Shown here: in pieces, positions 42,830 through 52,666 of the stretch
How positions within the stretch are numbered: the first letter of the stretch is position 1
How the letters are laid out: each line of letters begins with the position of its first letter
Source of the DNA: Fulvia fulva
Taxonomy: Eukaryota; Ascomycota; Dothideomycetes; Mycosphaerellales; Mycosphaerellaceae
Direction of reading: 5' to 3'
Assembly (NCBI RefSeq): GCF_020509005.1
Contig: NC_063015.1
Span: 5,566,501-5,630,500, forward strand
DNA length: 64,000 bases
Program-made: the position numbers and the translations under genes
The notes under the pieces: generated by a model
The model's database searches: none
What the model saw: the letters and a program-made list of their open reading frames with translations, nothing else
Told to the model about the DNA's origin: nothing

Positions 42830-43927
42830 TACCTGCTCTCCTTTTTTAGGCATTCCCTTCCCTAGTGTAGGCCTACGTAGTGAGGACACCTTAGGGTCTT
42901 CTCCCCGCATTTTGGGGCTATATGGCCGTACTATTAGCATTGGAAGCATTGTAGTACCCTATAGCTGCTCTAATAGATCTCCGTGTCCATTCTCTCGTAG
43001 TTCTAGAATAGCCCATTGTCTAGTGTCTAGTTAGCTTGTTCCGCTGTCTCTACCTAGATAATAAGCGATGAATGCGTCTTCTCTCGGTCTACTGTCTTGT
43101 GTAGCCATGCCGCCTTCGTTAGTCGTACTCCTAGGGAGGTGTTCTAGTTCTATGCTTAGAGGTGGGGAAGGTCTTCGACCTTAAGTGTCCTAGGGACCCC
43201 GTGGGCGATGACGGTATACTGTTAGTAGGAGACTCGTGCCGACTTCGCGACTTTAGTAGTCTACTCCTTATAGGTCTCTAGCTTTCGTCTATTAGACTCT
43301 TATACGGTAAAGAGTCTCACTACGCCTGTTGCCTCTACCCTCGCTCTAACTACCTCCTTTTGGCCGATTCTGTCGACAATCTCCTTGCTTATTAGGGCTA
43401 CGATTTCTTGTTTCTCCGCCGGATCAGTAATGTATAGGCGTACCGCCTTACTTGCCTTCGGAGGGGGTTGATTCTTGCCTGCTGCTACTATTGCCTATAT
43501 AGTTGGTCTCTAGGCTGCCTTCTGTGTTGCTTGTTGGATTGTCTTCGGAATTTAGTTTGATAGCGCTTTTAGCGCTCCTAGTAGCTGTGCTATAGTGTTC
43601 TTATATGTCCGGGCTGGGTGTTCGTCATCCCCTAGCAAGTTTTCCGCCTCCGTATATAGGGTCGTCCACGCTGTGTTGTTTGTCGTTGGCCTCTGCTTTC
43701 CATGTAGTGGGCCTTGGCTTGTGTCCTGGGTTTTTTCTTGGTTTGTTCCCCGGTTTGGCTCTTGGTGCATAATGTTCGCAAGGCTGTGGCTCTCGTTGGT
43801 TGCCATCCTTCGCTGCTGTTCGGGGTCGCGCTTCCTAATTAGGCAGTTGTCCTCCGCAACTCCGCAACTCCAGGGTCTGCCTCCAGGGGAACGGAACCTC
43901 AGTTTTGGGGCTCTTTGTACCACGATT

Positions 43928-43941
43928 AGAGTAACTATATA
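43928..43941. repeat. 14-bp target-site duplication, right copy (LINE-B)
   Basis: Second perfect copy of AGAGTAACTATATA, at the 5' end of LINE-B. Confidence 0.93.
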
Positions 43942-44868
43942 AAAGACGACCAACCTTTTGGGCTGTTTGCTAGTACTCCGCCAGTCGCAGGTATGTCTTG
44001 GGAGGGTCTCGGCGTCAAAGCCGCTTCACAATGATCTATCCCTTCAGTATGATCAATGCGCCAACGAGGATGCAATGCCAAAAGAGATGCTGTTCAATGA
44101 CAACAGCGGTAAACAACTTTGCCTTGGGTGACAAGAGGAACCAGATGGGCGTATCTTGCACGACGCGTTGAGTGTCATCTCGAGACTCGTGATCCGGGTA
44201 GAAAGATGCGGGCGCTAGTCTCAAACCAGCCGAAAAGTCTGTGCCAAAGTTGTAGGAGAGTACAGTCGTTCACTTTTGCACGCTTCTGATGCTTGCCATC
44301 AATTCTCCCCGAAGATCAACGCCATTCACAACACGCGTGCCTCAGGTGACAGCAGTATTACCAGTATGCCCAGCTATATCATCAACGTACATGTATGCTG
44401 CATGATCCGCTTCCAAAATAATGGACTACGACCACGACTTTGTCGCCACTCGCTATTCCGCGAGCGATGTGCGACCTTGCAGAAACAGCTGTCCCCCTCC
44501 GGACGACAGATGGTATTCGACTACATCAGAATGCTCGGCAAAGTCTCCGTCATCGCCAGAACACGGATGAGACATCGAAAGCATTAGCACATCATCCGAT
44601 GAGAGCGGTCAACATGGCAGCTACAGAAGGCACAGCATATGTAACAGCACTTACCAGCAACATGAGAAGCATTTGAAGGGAAGATATGTGTAGGCGAGCG
44701 ATACTGAAGCTTATGTGGCGGAACGAATGGCTTCTACCATAGAAAGCATTCTAACTAGTGGACATTACCTGAGATCGTGGTACTAACTTACTTTGCACCT
44801 TGCATGCAGCTCCAACCAACAAAACAGATTGACAAAATCAGCGGAACCTATCACTTACCTCTTCACAC
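43942..44868. other. Intergenic spacer after the nested LINE block
   Basis: No gene is supported. The small ORFs at 44276-44676 have no features. This is host DNA beyond the LINE-B insertion point and the 3' flank of family member D. Confidence 0.5.
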
Positions 44869-46629
44869 TTACCTCCCAGTCCTCACCATCCACTCCCTCA
44901 CAAGCGCCCCATTAGCATTCCACTTCGGCTGCCACGACGGCTCAAACTCCTCACCAGTCTTCGGATGACTCTCCCACTCGATGAGATAGCTCTTCTTCGT
45001 CTCGTCGAGGATTCTGCGCGCTGGCCATTGGCCATCTTTGTCGACGACTTCGTAGTGGCTACGGCGAGGGTTCTGTTGAGAGAAGATGGGTGGTTTCTGG
45101 TACGTTGAACGTCGATCAGGAGTTGGCCGTTGAGCACGTGGAGCTGCAGCAGGGACGACCTGCGGGCGTTGTGGTGGAGCGGAAGCAGCGGCGGAGGCTT
45201 GGAGCTCCATCTCCGCTATGGCATTTTGGTACCATTTCCAACCTTGCGTAACCCATTCCTGGGGTGTATCCGATGTGATGAGATACACCTGGCGGTCGTG
45301 CCAAGGGTAATCGAGGCCCTGGCGAGGAGGCTTGGCGCCACGCTTGAGAGGTGTGTTCATTCGCTTCGATGGCGCTGAAAGGGTGAGAGATTGGGTGGCC
45401 TGGGTGATGTTAGTGATGTTCTTGTCGTTGAACGTACCTTGTGACATGTTGGCTGATGGGCGAGGTCGCCGCGGGACTGGCTTGAGTATGACACGATCGG
45501 CGGTTGATGCTGTTGGTCGGGTGATGTTGCGTTGTCGTGGGATGACTGGGTCTTCGTCTTCGGAGCTGTCTTGCATCGTCAAGTCCTGCGTGGTAGTCGA
45601 TGCTGGAAGTTTCAGCCCGCCGGTCTTTCGATGCTTGTGAATGAGAGGCTCATCATCATCCGAGCTGGTGTCTTCATTCCTCAGATCCTCAGGAACAATC
45701 GGCTTCCCAGTAGGCCTCACGTCTGGCAGACCAGCCGGCACCGTGAGATCCCCTACCGGCAACGGCGTAAGCGGACTATCCGGCATATCCAAATCAAAAG
45801 CGCCCACCCCAAACATCGTACTCCTCGGAAGCCCCGCAGGCTTAGGATGCGGCCTGCCCATGACATAAATTGGCCCATTCGCCTTATCATCACCAGGTAC
45901 AATAACCTCATACTCACTCTTCTTATACGCCCTTATAAGCGCATGCACCGTCCTCATGTACACATCCAACCCACCATTACACCCAATTGGCGCAGGCGAG
46001 AGCAGGAACAGACCCTGGAAGGAAAGCTCCCCGAGTCCGCTGTCGGCGTTGGCGAGATGAGATAGCCAGCCTCGCATGAGAATGGGGCCCCAGCCCATGC
46101 TGCGGTGTTTTGGGTCGGCGAGCTCGAATTCGGAGAGGTAGTGGTATGTATCGCTGTCTTTGAAGAGTTGGCGGTGGTTGTCTGGGAATTCGATCTTCGG
46201 GTGGGAGTGGGGGCCGACTTTGGTATGGGTTAGGAGCATGATTTTCTGAGCGTCGAGGAGGTCCTTGGAACTGCGTGGGCCATGGATGCCGAGATGTTTG
46301 AAGTGACCGTTGGGGAGGAACTCCGCCTGGAAGTTGGGGTGCTGCTTGTCGATGCCGTAGGAGTCGAAGGTTGCGAGCTCTTCGGCTTCGTCTCGTTGGA
46401 AGCGGCCGGTCTTGTTGGCGAGGCGATACTTCACATTAGTGATGTAATGGGTAGAGGCTTGGAACTTCTTGTCTTGGGTGACTTCTGTGCTGAATTCGAG
46501 GAGGACTCTGTCAGCGTCGTGCATTACTTTTTGGGTAGAGTACCCACGTGCGAGGATGTTGCTCTTGTTCCTCTTCGCGCGATGGCCTGTGTCCAGCCCG
46601 GCGGTCGATGCGCTTCTTCTTGGAGCCAT
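44869..46629 (-). CDS. GNAT-like family member D with chromodomain-like C-terminus
   Basis: An intact 586-codon frame from ATG 46629 (MAPRRSASTAGLDTGHRAKR). Residues about 40-270 correspond to the family core: LLEFSTEVTQDKKFQASTHY, then YHYLSEFELADPKHRSMGWG with the motif A-like RSMGWGPILMRGWL (about 46060-46110), FQGLFLLSPAP and VIVPGDDKANGPIYVMGRPH. A long Pro/Thr/Ser-rich linker with acidic SSDDDEP and SSEDEDP patches follows. Residues about 525-586 read as a chromodomain: HYEVVDKDGQWPARRILDET, then KSYLIEWESHP and EEFEPSWQP, like the E-x-I-L, YLVKWKGY and WEP signature. This suggests recruitment to methylated histone tails or to RNA. The zinc cluster seen in members A and C is missing. 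Confidence 0.8.
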   Translation of the reverse strand: MAPRRSASTAGLDTGHRAKRNKSNILARGYSTQKVMHDADRVLLEFSTEVTQDKKFQASTHYITNVKYRLANKTGRFQRDEAEELATFDSYGIDKQHPNFQAEFLPNGHFKHLGIHGPRSSKDLLDAQKIMLLTHTKVGPHSHPKIEFPDNHRQLFKDSDTYHYLSEFELADPKHRSMGWGPILMRGWLSHLANADSGLGELSFQGLFLLSPAPIGCNGGLDVYMRTVHALIRAYKKSEYEVIVPGDDKANGPIYVMGRPHPKPAGLPRSTMFGVGAFDLDMPDSPLTPLPVGDLTVPAGLPDVRPTGKPIVPEDLRNEDTSSDDDEPLIHKHRKTGGLKLPASTTTQDLTMQDSSEDEDPVIPRQRNITRPTASTADRVILKPVPRRPRPSANMSQGTFNDKNITNITQATQSLTLSAPSKRMNTPLKRGAKPPRQGLDYPWHDRQVYLITSDTPQEWVTQGWKWYQNAIAEMELQASAAASAPPQRPQVVPAAAPRAQRPTPDRRSTYQKPPIFSQQNPRRSHYEVVDKDGQWPARRILDETKKSYLIEWESHPKTGEEFEPSWQPKWNANGALVREWMVRTGR

Positions 46630-47047
46630 GGGTTGGCTCGTAGTGTGCTGAGACTTGTTTGTTGGGGTGACTGCCAGCGTCAGTGAAGCAAATTGCGAAG
46701 AACTTACTGATATCTCTACTGCCTGAATGACTACCAGAGTCTATGGTCGGAGTAGTAGGATAGAGAATTCGCAAAATGAGAATAGACGGAAAGAATGATG
46801 AAAAAGTGGTAAACGCTGTGGTGGCAACGATATACTCTCGTAAACAAAGAAGTGTGAGATCAAAGAAGCAGCCATGCACTGGGACGAGAACAAAGGGTGT
46901 TTACAATGGCGATTGTCGACGGACGTCTGATCAAAGAAACATTGTACACTTGTGTATCAGAGAGAGACCAGCTAGCAATGTTGGTCGTGCGCTACCATGT
47001 TAGTTCGCCACTACATGAAATCGACGCACGTACCTGTTCGCTCACGA
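46630..47047. other. Intergenic spacer
   Basis: Promoter and leader of member D (minus) and 3' flank of the next minus gene. No gene is seen. Confidence 0.5.
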
Positions 47048-47908
47048 CTACTCCAACGGACACGCCACACTCGTCCTAAACGTCGGCAGCGGCGTATTCC
47101 CAGTATACAGCTCCCCCATCTCATCGATCCTAGCAGCCCATCTATCAAAGATGACCTGCTCAGCAACGAACTTCTGCACCGCAGTTTCCGCAACCTTGTC
47201 AAAGACCTTCAAGTGATGCAATCGTCCTGGCACGATCGTATGGAAATGCTCTGCATGTCCGTAGCTTTCGAGCGTGGCGAGGGTCTTGACTCCTTCCTTC
47301 AACGTCTCGATAATCGGCTTGATCTTCATGGCGATGGCTCGGAAGGTGTTGAGGTAGCGGAGTGCAGTGGCCACGTCTTCTTCGCAGGGGATGCCGTCCC
47401 TGACTCTTTCTTCGAAAACTTGGAGGGTTTCGTGGAAGTCGAGGAAGGGTTGGAGGAATGGATCGTCATACCAGTATCGTGTCTCAATGCCGTAGGTGTG
47501 ATGGACGATTGCCAAGTGAGTCTCATCTGCTGTCTTGGCTCGAAGCGTGAGGGGCTTCTTGTGGTAACGGATGCCGCAGTTGACGTAGTTGAAGACTGTG
47601 TTTTGAAAGCTCATCCTGGAGGTCTTGATCGTGGCATACAACTGCTCCTCGTGCTCGGCCAGGGTCAGCGCCTGGCAGCTCTCCTTGCTGCATGGTGTTG
47701 TGAGTTGGACATACCCGTGTTCCGTGCCAGTCCAGCCCTCATAGAAGTCGGAACGCGTGATTATGCAGCCGCTGGAGGTTGTGTGGACGTATTCTGCCTC
47801 TGTCTTGAGTCGTTGCACTTCCGGAGCGCGAATCGATTCGCAGTGCGTGCAGGAGTATGCCAGGACGAGGTCTTGATCGCTTGGGATGGGGTGGAGGGTG
47901 GCGGACAT
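47048..47908 (-). CDS. Hypothetical protein, YVQL-PC-SCQ family, member 1
   Basis: An intact 286-codon frame from ATG 47908 (MSATLHPIPSDQDLVLAYSC). An N-terminal Cys/His cluster (SCTHCESI) is followed by GYVQLTTPCSKESCQALTL, a helical region, IRYHKKPLTLRAKTADETHL and GIETRYWYDDPFLQPFLDF, then an all-helical C-terminal half. The same landmarks occur in the same order in the gene at 49296-50144, so the two are paralogues about 1.4 kb apart on the same strand. The Cys-x4-Cys pair and the early Cys-x2-Cys could bind a metal. No known domain is recognised and no signal peptide is seen. Confidence 0.8.
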   Translation of the reverse strand: MSATLHPIPSDQDLVLAYSCTHCESIRAPEVQRLKTEAEYVHTTSSGCIITRSDFYEGWTGTEHGYVQLTTPCSKESCQALTLAEHEEQLYATIKTSRMSFQNTVFNYVNCGIRYHKKPLTLRAKTADETHLAIVHHTYGIETRYWYDDPFLQPFLDFHETLQVFEERVRDGIPCEEDVATALRYLNTFRAIAMKIKPIIETLKEGVKTLATLESYGHAEHFHTIVPGRLHHLKVFDKVAETAVQKFVAEQVIFDRWAARIDEMGELYTGNTPLPTFRTSVACPLE

Positions 47909-48292
47909 TCTGGCGCGTGATGTAGAGGGTGTGATATGTTCGCGGTGAAGTTGATCGTAAGGTCGAATGGTAACGAAGAGGGGGCAGATCCATCTGTATA
48001 TTCAGTAGCATCACAATGGCGTTGTGCGTCGACGCGATTTGTTTGTTCCGTCTCGGACAAGGCATTGTCTCTCGCTTTTCAACTGATCTTCGCACCAGTG
48101 AATGGTCTGTTAGCCGATCCGATCTCACAGATATTATTCCAGGGCAGTGTCATACCTTCACTGCCACTTCAACAAGCGGCTTGTGTGTTCATCCTAGCTT
48201 CATTGCATCTTCTGCTGGAACTACTGAGCTCCCACAGCTTCGTCAAAGCGTGAACACGGTTGTGGGAGTTGCGTCAGATCTTAGTGCCTCTA
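47909..48292. other. Intergenic spacer
   Basis: Leader of the gene at 47908 on minus. No gene is seen. Confidence 0.5.
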
Positions 48293-49006
48293 TTACCCAC
48301 TCGTGCTGGGGCGTCTGCGCGGCGAAGCGTGAACTTGCACAGCTTCATCATGTTTACGATGATTCCCTAGAGACGGTGTGGTTAGCAGGATCCAGTGAGC
48401 CCTTAGAAAGTAGCGATTGCACGCCTGAAGCTCTACATACTCCTCCCAAACCTCCTCCCAATCCTTGTCGACACGGTACTCTCTCAGGATGTCCGCCCAG
48501 ACATTTCCCACCTGCTGCCACTCCGCGTATCCACAGCCGTACCTCTGCGAAGCACGCTTTCCGGTTCAAGCCATCATGTCGGCAAGCTCGTTGCCCTCAA
48601 CACCAGAGTGCGCCTTCACATACTCCAAGCGCACTTCCACGCCCCGGAACTCCAGCAGCTCAATCTCGCCGAGGATCCTGTTGACGATGGTGGCGGTCCT
48701 AGCTCCATGGTAAAGAGGCCGTCCCTCGCGGGCGGCGGTGATGCGGCCGCGAGCGTCGGTGCTTTCGGTGCGGAGGATAAACGTCTTGGTGTCGACGCAG
48801 TTGTCTGCCGCGTGTTGCATGGCGGCCAGGAGCGCCAGCAGCTCGCAGTCCACTATGCTCTGCATCTTGCCGAGCGACCAGCCAGCGAGCAGCCAACGAC
48901 CTAAGGAGGCGGAGAAGAAGGCGTAGCCGCAGCCGCCTTTCTTCGAGGACATGTTGTCGTACGCGCCGTCGGTGTAGAGCGCTTGGGTGCGCGAGAAGTA
49001 GGCCAT
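48293..49006 (-). pseudogene. RNase H-like protein with one in-frame TGA
   Basis: From ATG 49006 (MAYFSRTQALYTDGAYDNMS; in-frame codons upstream are taken as leader) the frame reads as an RNase HI-type fold. It has the first Asp in LYTDGA, Glu in IVDCELLALLAAMQHA, a middle Asp in RTESTDARGR, and the C-terminal VKAHSGVEGNELADMMA with His and Asp. TGA at 48566-48568 stops it at 146 residues. The same frame continues after the TGA as TGKRASQRYGCGYAEWQQVG and DWEEVWEEYVELQACNRYF to 48293. The domain is complete before the stop, so the short form could still fold. It could be a host protein or a captured retroelement domain; no RT lies next to it. It separates the two YVQL-family paralogues. Confidence 0.65.
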
Positions 49007-49295
49007 GGTGGTGGTGTTGCGGTTGGCAATGTCGTGGTGATGTTCTGGCGGACGGGGTGATATCGTACAATGGCGCGTGAGGCAGTGTGAAAGTGAGCAT
49101 TTCAAAAATTGATAATACACATGGAAGAGCTATGGACAAGGATCAGGAGGCGGCGCTAGCAACGCTTCCCGTCGACAAACGCTGGCGTGCTGCAATCAGG
49201 ACGGGCATACTACACTGCCAACATAGGCTGTAGACTGTTCGAGCATGATTGATTGATGGATATGAACGCGTGAAGCTATGGTTGTACTATGGATT

Positions 49296-50144
49296 CTATC
49301 TAGTGTTTCGACAGACGAGTATGTGAGGTTGTTGACCAAGGAACTGAAGTAACCCATAGATCCGTGCACGCCACTTCCACCTCACCGCCTGCTCGAAAAG
49401 CATTGTGGGAAGGATGCTCTTGTTCGCCCTCTTCAGCTGTCCACCAGGGACTTTGCTAGGGAAGTGGTTCTGCTGCACCTTGAAATCGCCATTGAGCTCA
49501 ACTTGCTGCAGATACTGCACCCCTGTTGCCAGATCATCGTCCAAAGCGGAGAGAACCGCGACATTGGCACGCATGCTGCTCAATGTATGAAGCAAGACTT
49601 TGACGACCGGCGGCTTGATCATTGATGGGTTGCGCAGAACGCCAGTCCGCATGAGAAGGTTGACGATTTTGCGTAGAGGAGCGAAGAAGGGATCGTCGTC
49701 GACTCTGCGGCGTTCAATGCCGAACTGTTCATGAGTCAGCTCGCAGACTTTGTCGTTTGCACTTTTGGCTCGCACTGCTGGACCGATATTGTGGTACTCG
49801 TATCCAAGCTCGACGTCTGCTGTGAGGATGCCTCTTACGGTCTCTTCGGCTTGCTCAAATGCCGCGCACAGTCGAGCATTCCAAAGCATCGGGTCGATGT
49901 TCTGGCAGGAGGGACCGCCGCAGGGACCGGGAAGCTGGACGTACTGCGGATTGGTTTTGGTGAGGACATCGTCGAGTGATGTACCTTCTGGGCAGCCGAG
50001 CTTGGTGAGGTGGTGGGATGCTAGGACGGGGTCGTTCTTCATGTCGTTAAATTGTTCTGCGCTCAGCATGCGTGAGTGCTCGCAGGTGGAAGCGACCAGC
50101 ACTTCTGCTGTTTGGATGACTGCTTGCATAGGATTGGGCTCCAT
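49296..50144 (-). CDS. Hypothetical protein, YVQL-PC-SCQ family, member 2
   Basis: The start MEPNPMQAVIQTAEVLVAST at 50144 is preferred; an in-frame ATG at 50201 would add 19 residues of poor quality. Landmarks shared with the gene at 47048-47908 are YVQLPGPCGGPSCQNIDP, LGYEYHNIGPAVRAKSANDK and FGIERRRVDDDPFFAPLRKI, followed by a helical C-terminal half. This copy has a longer segment before YVQL (LTKLGCPEGTSLDDVLTKTN). Sequence identity outside the landmarks is low, so the duplication is old. It is probably cytosolic or nuclear. No catalytic motif is recognised. Confidence 0.75.
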   Translation of the reverse strand: MEPNPMQAVIQTAEVLVASTCEHSRMLSAEQFNDMKNDPVLASHHLTKLGCPEGTSLDDVLTKTNPQYVQLPGPCGGPSCQNIDPMLWNARLCAAFEQAEETVRGILTADVELGYEYHNIGPAVRAKSANDKVCELTHEQFGIERRRVDDDPFFAPLRKIVNLLMRTGVLRNPSMIKPPVVKVLLHTLSSMRANVAVLSALDDDLATGVQYLQQVELNGDFKVQQNHFPSKVPGGQLKRANKSILPTMLFEQAVRWKWRARIYGLLQFLGQQPHILVCRNTR

Positions 50145-50490
50145 TGAGTTTCCGGGAAGAAGCCAAGAAGAGCAGCTCGGCTTTGAGAAGGTATAGTCCA
50201 CTTACGAACATTCCACAGCAAAGGGCTTTGAGACATGCAAAGTATATGACCAAGAGCGCAGAACAAGGCATTGTTTCTACAGTTCACCACGGCCCTCACA
50301 GGTGGTGTTAGCCTGCCGGAACAGTCACGGAAGTCGATTTCTGGCTTCGGAGACAGACAGATCAGATCAAAGCCGTTATGCTTGCTTAGATATGTCTTGA
50401 TGAAGAGCCACATCTGAGGAGCAAACATCTCATGGCTGCGCTGTACCACCCTTGCCTGGACACCCCATCTCGACATTTCGCTTTCGGCAC

Positions 50491-52185
50491 ATGTCACACA
50501 ACCTATCTTCGACCTCAGAGATGACCTGGGTCGTCATCACTCGCACCTTCAGATCCGGACAGCCGTTCATGTGGAGCAACATACCAGACCCGACGTTGTC
50601 CGTTCAGCAGCTTCAAGTGAACTTGACGGTCAGTATCTACGACCATGCCAGCTTCACTGCCCTACTACACCACCTGAAACCACTTCCATCGATGCACTCA
50701 CGAGTCAGGAGGTTACGGATCCGACTGGACTTCCTTGAGCAGATTCGTGAGAATGAACCAAGCTTCGGAGCAGCTACGCAATATGTACGCGAGCTGAATC
50801 TTGCCCTAGAACATGTGCACTGGGTCCATAATGTGGTTATGGAGTGGACAATCGCTGAGCATGGTCTGGAGGATGTACTTCCTGAATCATCTTGGCAGCG
50901 CGATTCGGCGACGGATCCTGTGCCTGAGATAAGGACCTCATCAGCTATATCACCACCAGGCGCTGGATCCACTATGCAGCAAGACACCCGCGATCGTGAG
51001 CAGATCGATCAAGTCCATCAATCGGCCACACATCCAGACCCTCATGCCGTATGGACGACAGTACGGCCACTATTAGACGACGAACACCGATTCAATGGCT
51101 GGCGCGACCGTGGGAACTATCGCAATCCGGACACTATACAGCATCTTCAAGTCGAGCTCGCCGGCGCTATGGACCATCCGCCAAGCTTTTGGATCAACCC
51201 AGCCTGGTTGCGAGCAATACCTGGGAGATTTCCAGCAGTTCGATGTCTCCGTCTCCGAGTTGACTTCAACGTGGCGACAGTAGAGGAGTCGCATCGACCA
51301 CTGGTCGTGCAGTGGGTGTACAGACGCCTGTACCGTACGTCTGGTGAGATGCAGTGGCCTCACACGGTCGAGGTTCTGCTCGCTATCAATGACGGGATGG
51401 AGAGCACCTTTGAATCCTTCGATATCGTAACAGAGACCTCGACCGACGTGGTGACAGCACGGTTTCAAAAGATCAGATCGTGGCAACCACTCTTCACGAT
51501 ATTGCCGCCCAGTTCCACAGTTGACAAGCAGACCGTCTTATCGCGGGTAATACCGCAGGACCATCAAGTGCAGATGACACTTACCACGCAACAACGGCGA
51601 CCATTGTACACTGGGTACCGCTGGCAGTCGATGGGCAACATTGTTCACATAAGCGAAGATACTGTAGCTTACCAAGCTCAAACATCCGCCCTGTCACGGA
51701 TGACCCCGGTGCAAAAAGCTGGCAGAACAGCAAGCGAAGATGAAGCTGGGAGCGTACAAAGCCAAGCAAATGATGCTGTCCAGCATCCAGACGCGGCTGG
51801 TGAAGACGCCATCATGCAGGACCCATCTGCTGACAGCGAGGAGCCTATCGTCACCAGATCAAGTCATGCACAGACACAGGGCTTGGCAGGTCCTCCAGAA
51901 CAGACTGTGCAGAGACATGAGCCGGATGATCTCGGCGACGACGATCCGACGGGAGTTCCGCCATTGGACGGGCTCAACATCACGCGGTCACAGCAAGATG
52001 AACAATTTGTCATTACGGAACTGGATGAGGGTGACGATCATGGCCAGGAGAGAGACCTTTCTCAGACGGCGACAAATGCGGTCGCGGATCGCCGGTCAGA
52101 TGATGAAGACCAATCAGAGCAGAGTATGACTGAGGTGGAGGAGGCTGCAGGTATCCTTCTGTTATTGAAGCAGGGGGGACTGTGA
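50491..52185 (+). CDS. Hypothetical protein, 564 aa, with an internal duplication
   Basis: ATG 50491 (MSHNLSSTSEMTWVVITRTF) opens a 565-codon frame without introns. Residues about 37-122 and 214-300 are two copies of one module: LSVQQLQVNL...RVRRLRIRLDF...ELNLALEHVHWVHNVVMEW against TIQHLQVELA...AVRCLRLRVDF...MQWPHTVEVLLAI. The modules look like alternating beta strands and helices. The C-terminal 190 residues are acidic, Gln/Asp/Ser-rich and disordered (AGEDAIMQDPSADSEEP). The start lies 347 bp from the divergent minus-strand gene, so they may share a promoter region. I do not recognise the module. Confidence 0.75.
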   Translation: MSHNLSSTSEMTWVVITRTFRSGQPFMWSNIPDPTLSVQQLQVNLTVSIYDHASFTALLHHLKPLPSMHSRVRRLRIRLDFLEQIRENEPSFGAATQYVRELNLALEHVHWVHNVVMEWTIAEHGLEDVLPESSWQRDSATDPVPEIRTSSAISPPGAGSTMQQDTRDREQIDQVHQSATHPDPHAVWTTVRPLLDDEHRFNGWRDRGNYRNPDTIQHLQVELAGAMDHPPSFWINPAWLRAIPGRFPAVRCLRLRVDFNVATVEESHRPLVVQWVYRRLYRTSGEMQWPHTVEVLLAINDGMESTFESFDIVTETSTDVVTARFQKIRSWQPLFTILPPSSTVDKQTVLSRVIPQDHQVQMTLTTQQRRPLYTGYRWQSMGNIVHISEDTVAYQAQTSALSRMTPVQKAGRTASEDEAGSVQSQANDAVQHPDAAGEDAIMQDPSADSEEPIVTRSSHAQTQGLAGPPEQTVQRHEPDDLGDDDPTGVPPLDGLNITRSQQDEQFVITELDEGDDHGQERDLSQTATNAVADRRSDDEDQSEQSMTEVEEAAGILLLLKQGGL

Positions 52186-52666
52186 GATGGGCGAAGTGGA
52201 TAGCATCAATCCAGAGAGTATCCTGCACGGCGAGACTGAACATTCCGCTCGCTTCTGAACTGACCTCCTACAACTGAACGACTAGATTCATCCGGTCTGT
52301 CTCGTCCCGATGAAACATGTGTATTGCGGCTCTGAAAGAGCTTCAGTATGTCGACAAAGCCCGATTGTGTCGGTGGACCATGCACCTTTATCTGTTCGCT
52401 TTGTGCGTCGCAGGGCATCACAGAAATAGCTTCCTCCTCAAAGCACCTTGTGGCAAGAAGTCGACTGCAACATGTGACACCTAATCGCAATCTCCACTTG
52501 GTGTTTGCTCTGAGTTCAAATGGAGCTGCGATTCTCGTAATGCGACTTCTTGACCATTCACTTCCATCTCGTACGTTCTAGTCTCGACTTTCCTGTTTCC
52601 TTGAACCGTTTCCTATCTCCTTGGTTCATTTGTCCATACCCTCTATCTGTTCGTACATATAACACT
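52186..52666. other. Intergenic spacer
   Basis: 3' flank of the gene ending at 52185 and a CT-rich leader before 52667. No gene is seen. Confidence 0.5.

Larger units (their letters stand above)
33980..43927 (-). mobile_element. Near-full-length LINE-B, RIP-mutated, split by a nested LINE-A
   Basis: Two LINE-B parts (33980-37828 and 42830-43927) add up to about 4.95 kb and are bounded by a perfect 14-bp duplication. On minus, the right-hand part is the 5' end: an ORF1 start MATNESHSLANIMHQEP at 43806, an open stretch to 43552, then a RIP-damaged gag-like region with a CCHC knuckle near 42930-42965. The left-hand part is ORF2 with endonuclease (about 37800-36800), RT (about 36300-35400) and C-terminus, all heavily interrupted by TAG. 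The 3' end (ATTAAGCTGTTGTAGTGCC) matches the 3' end of the copy at 5758-8925. No product is possible. Confidence 0.92.
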
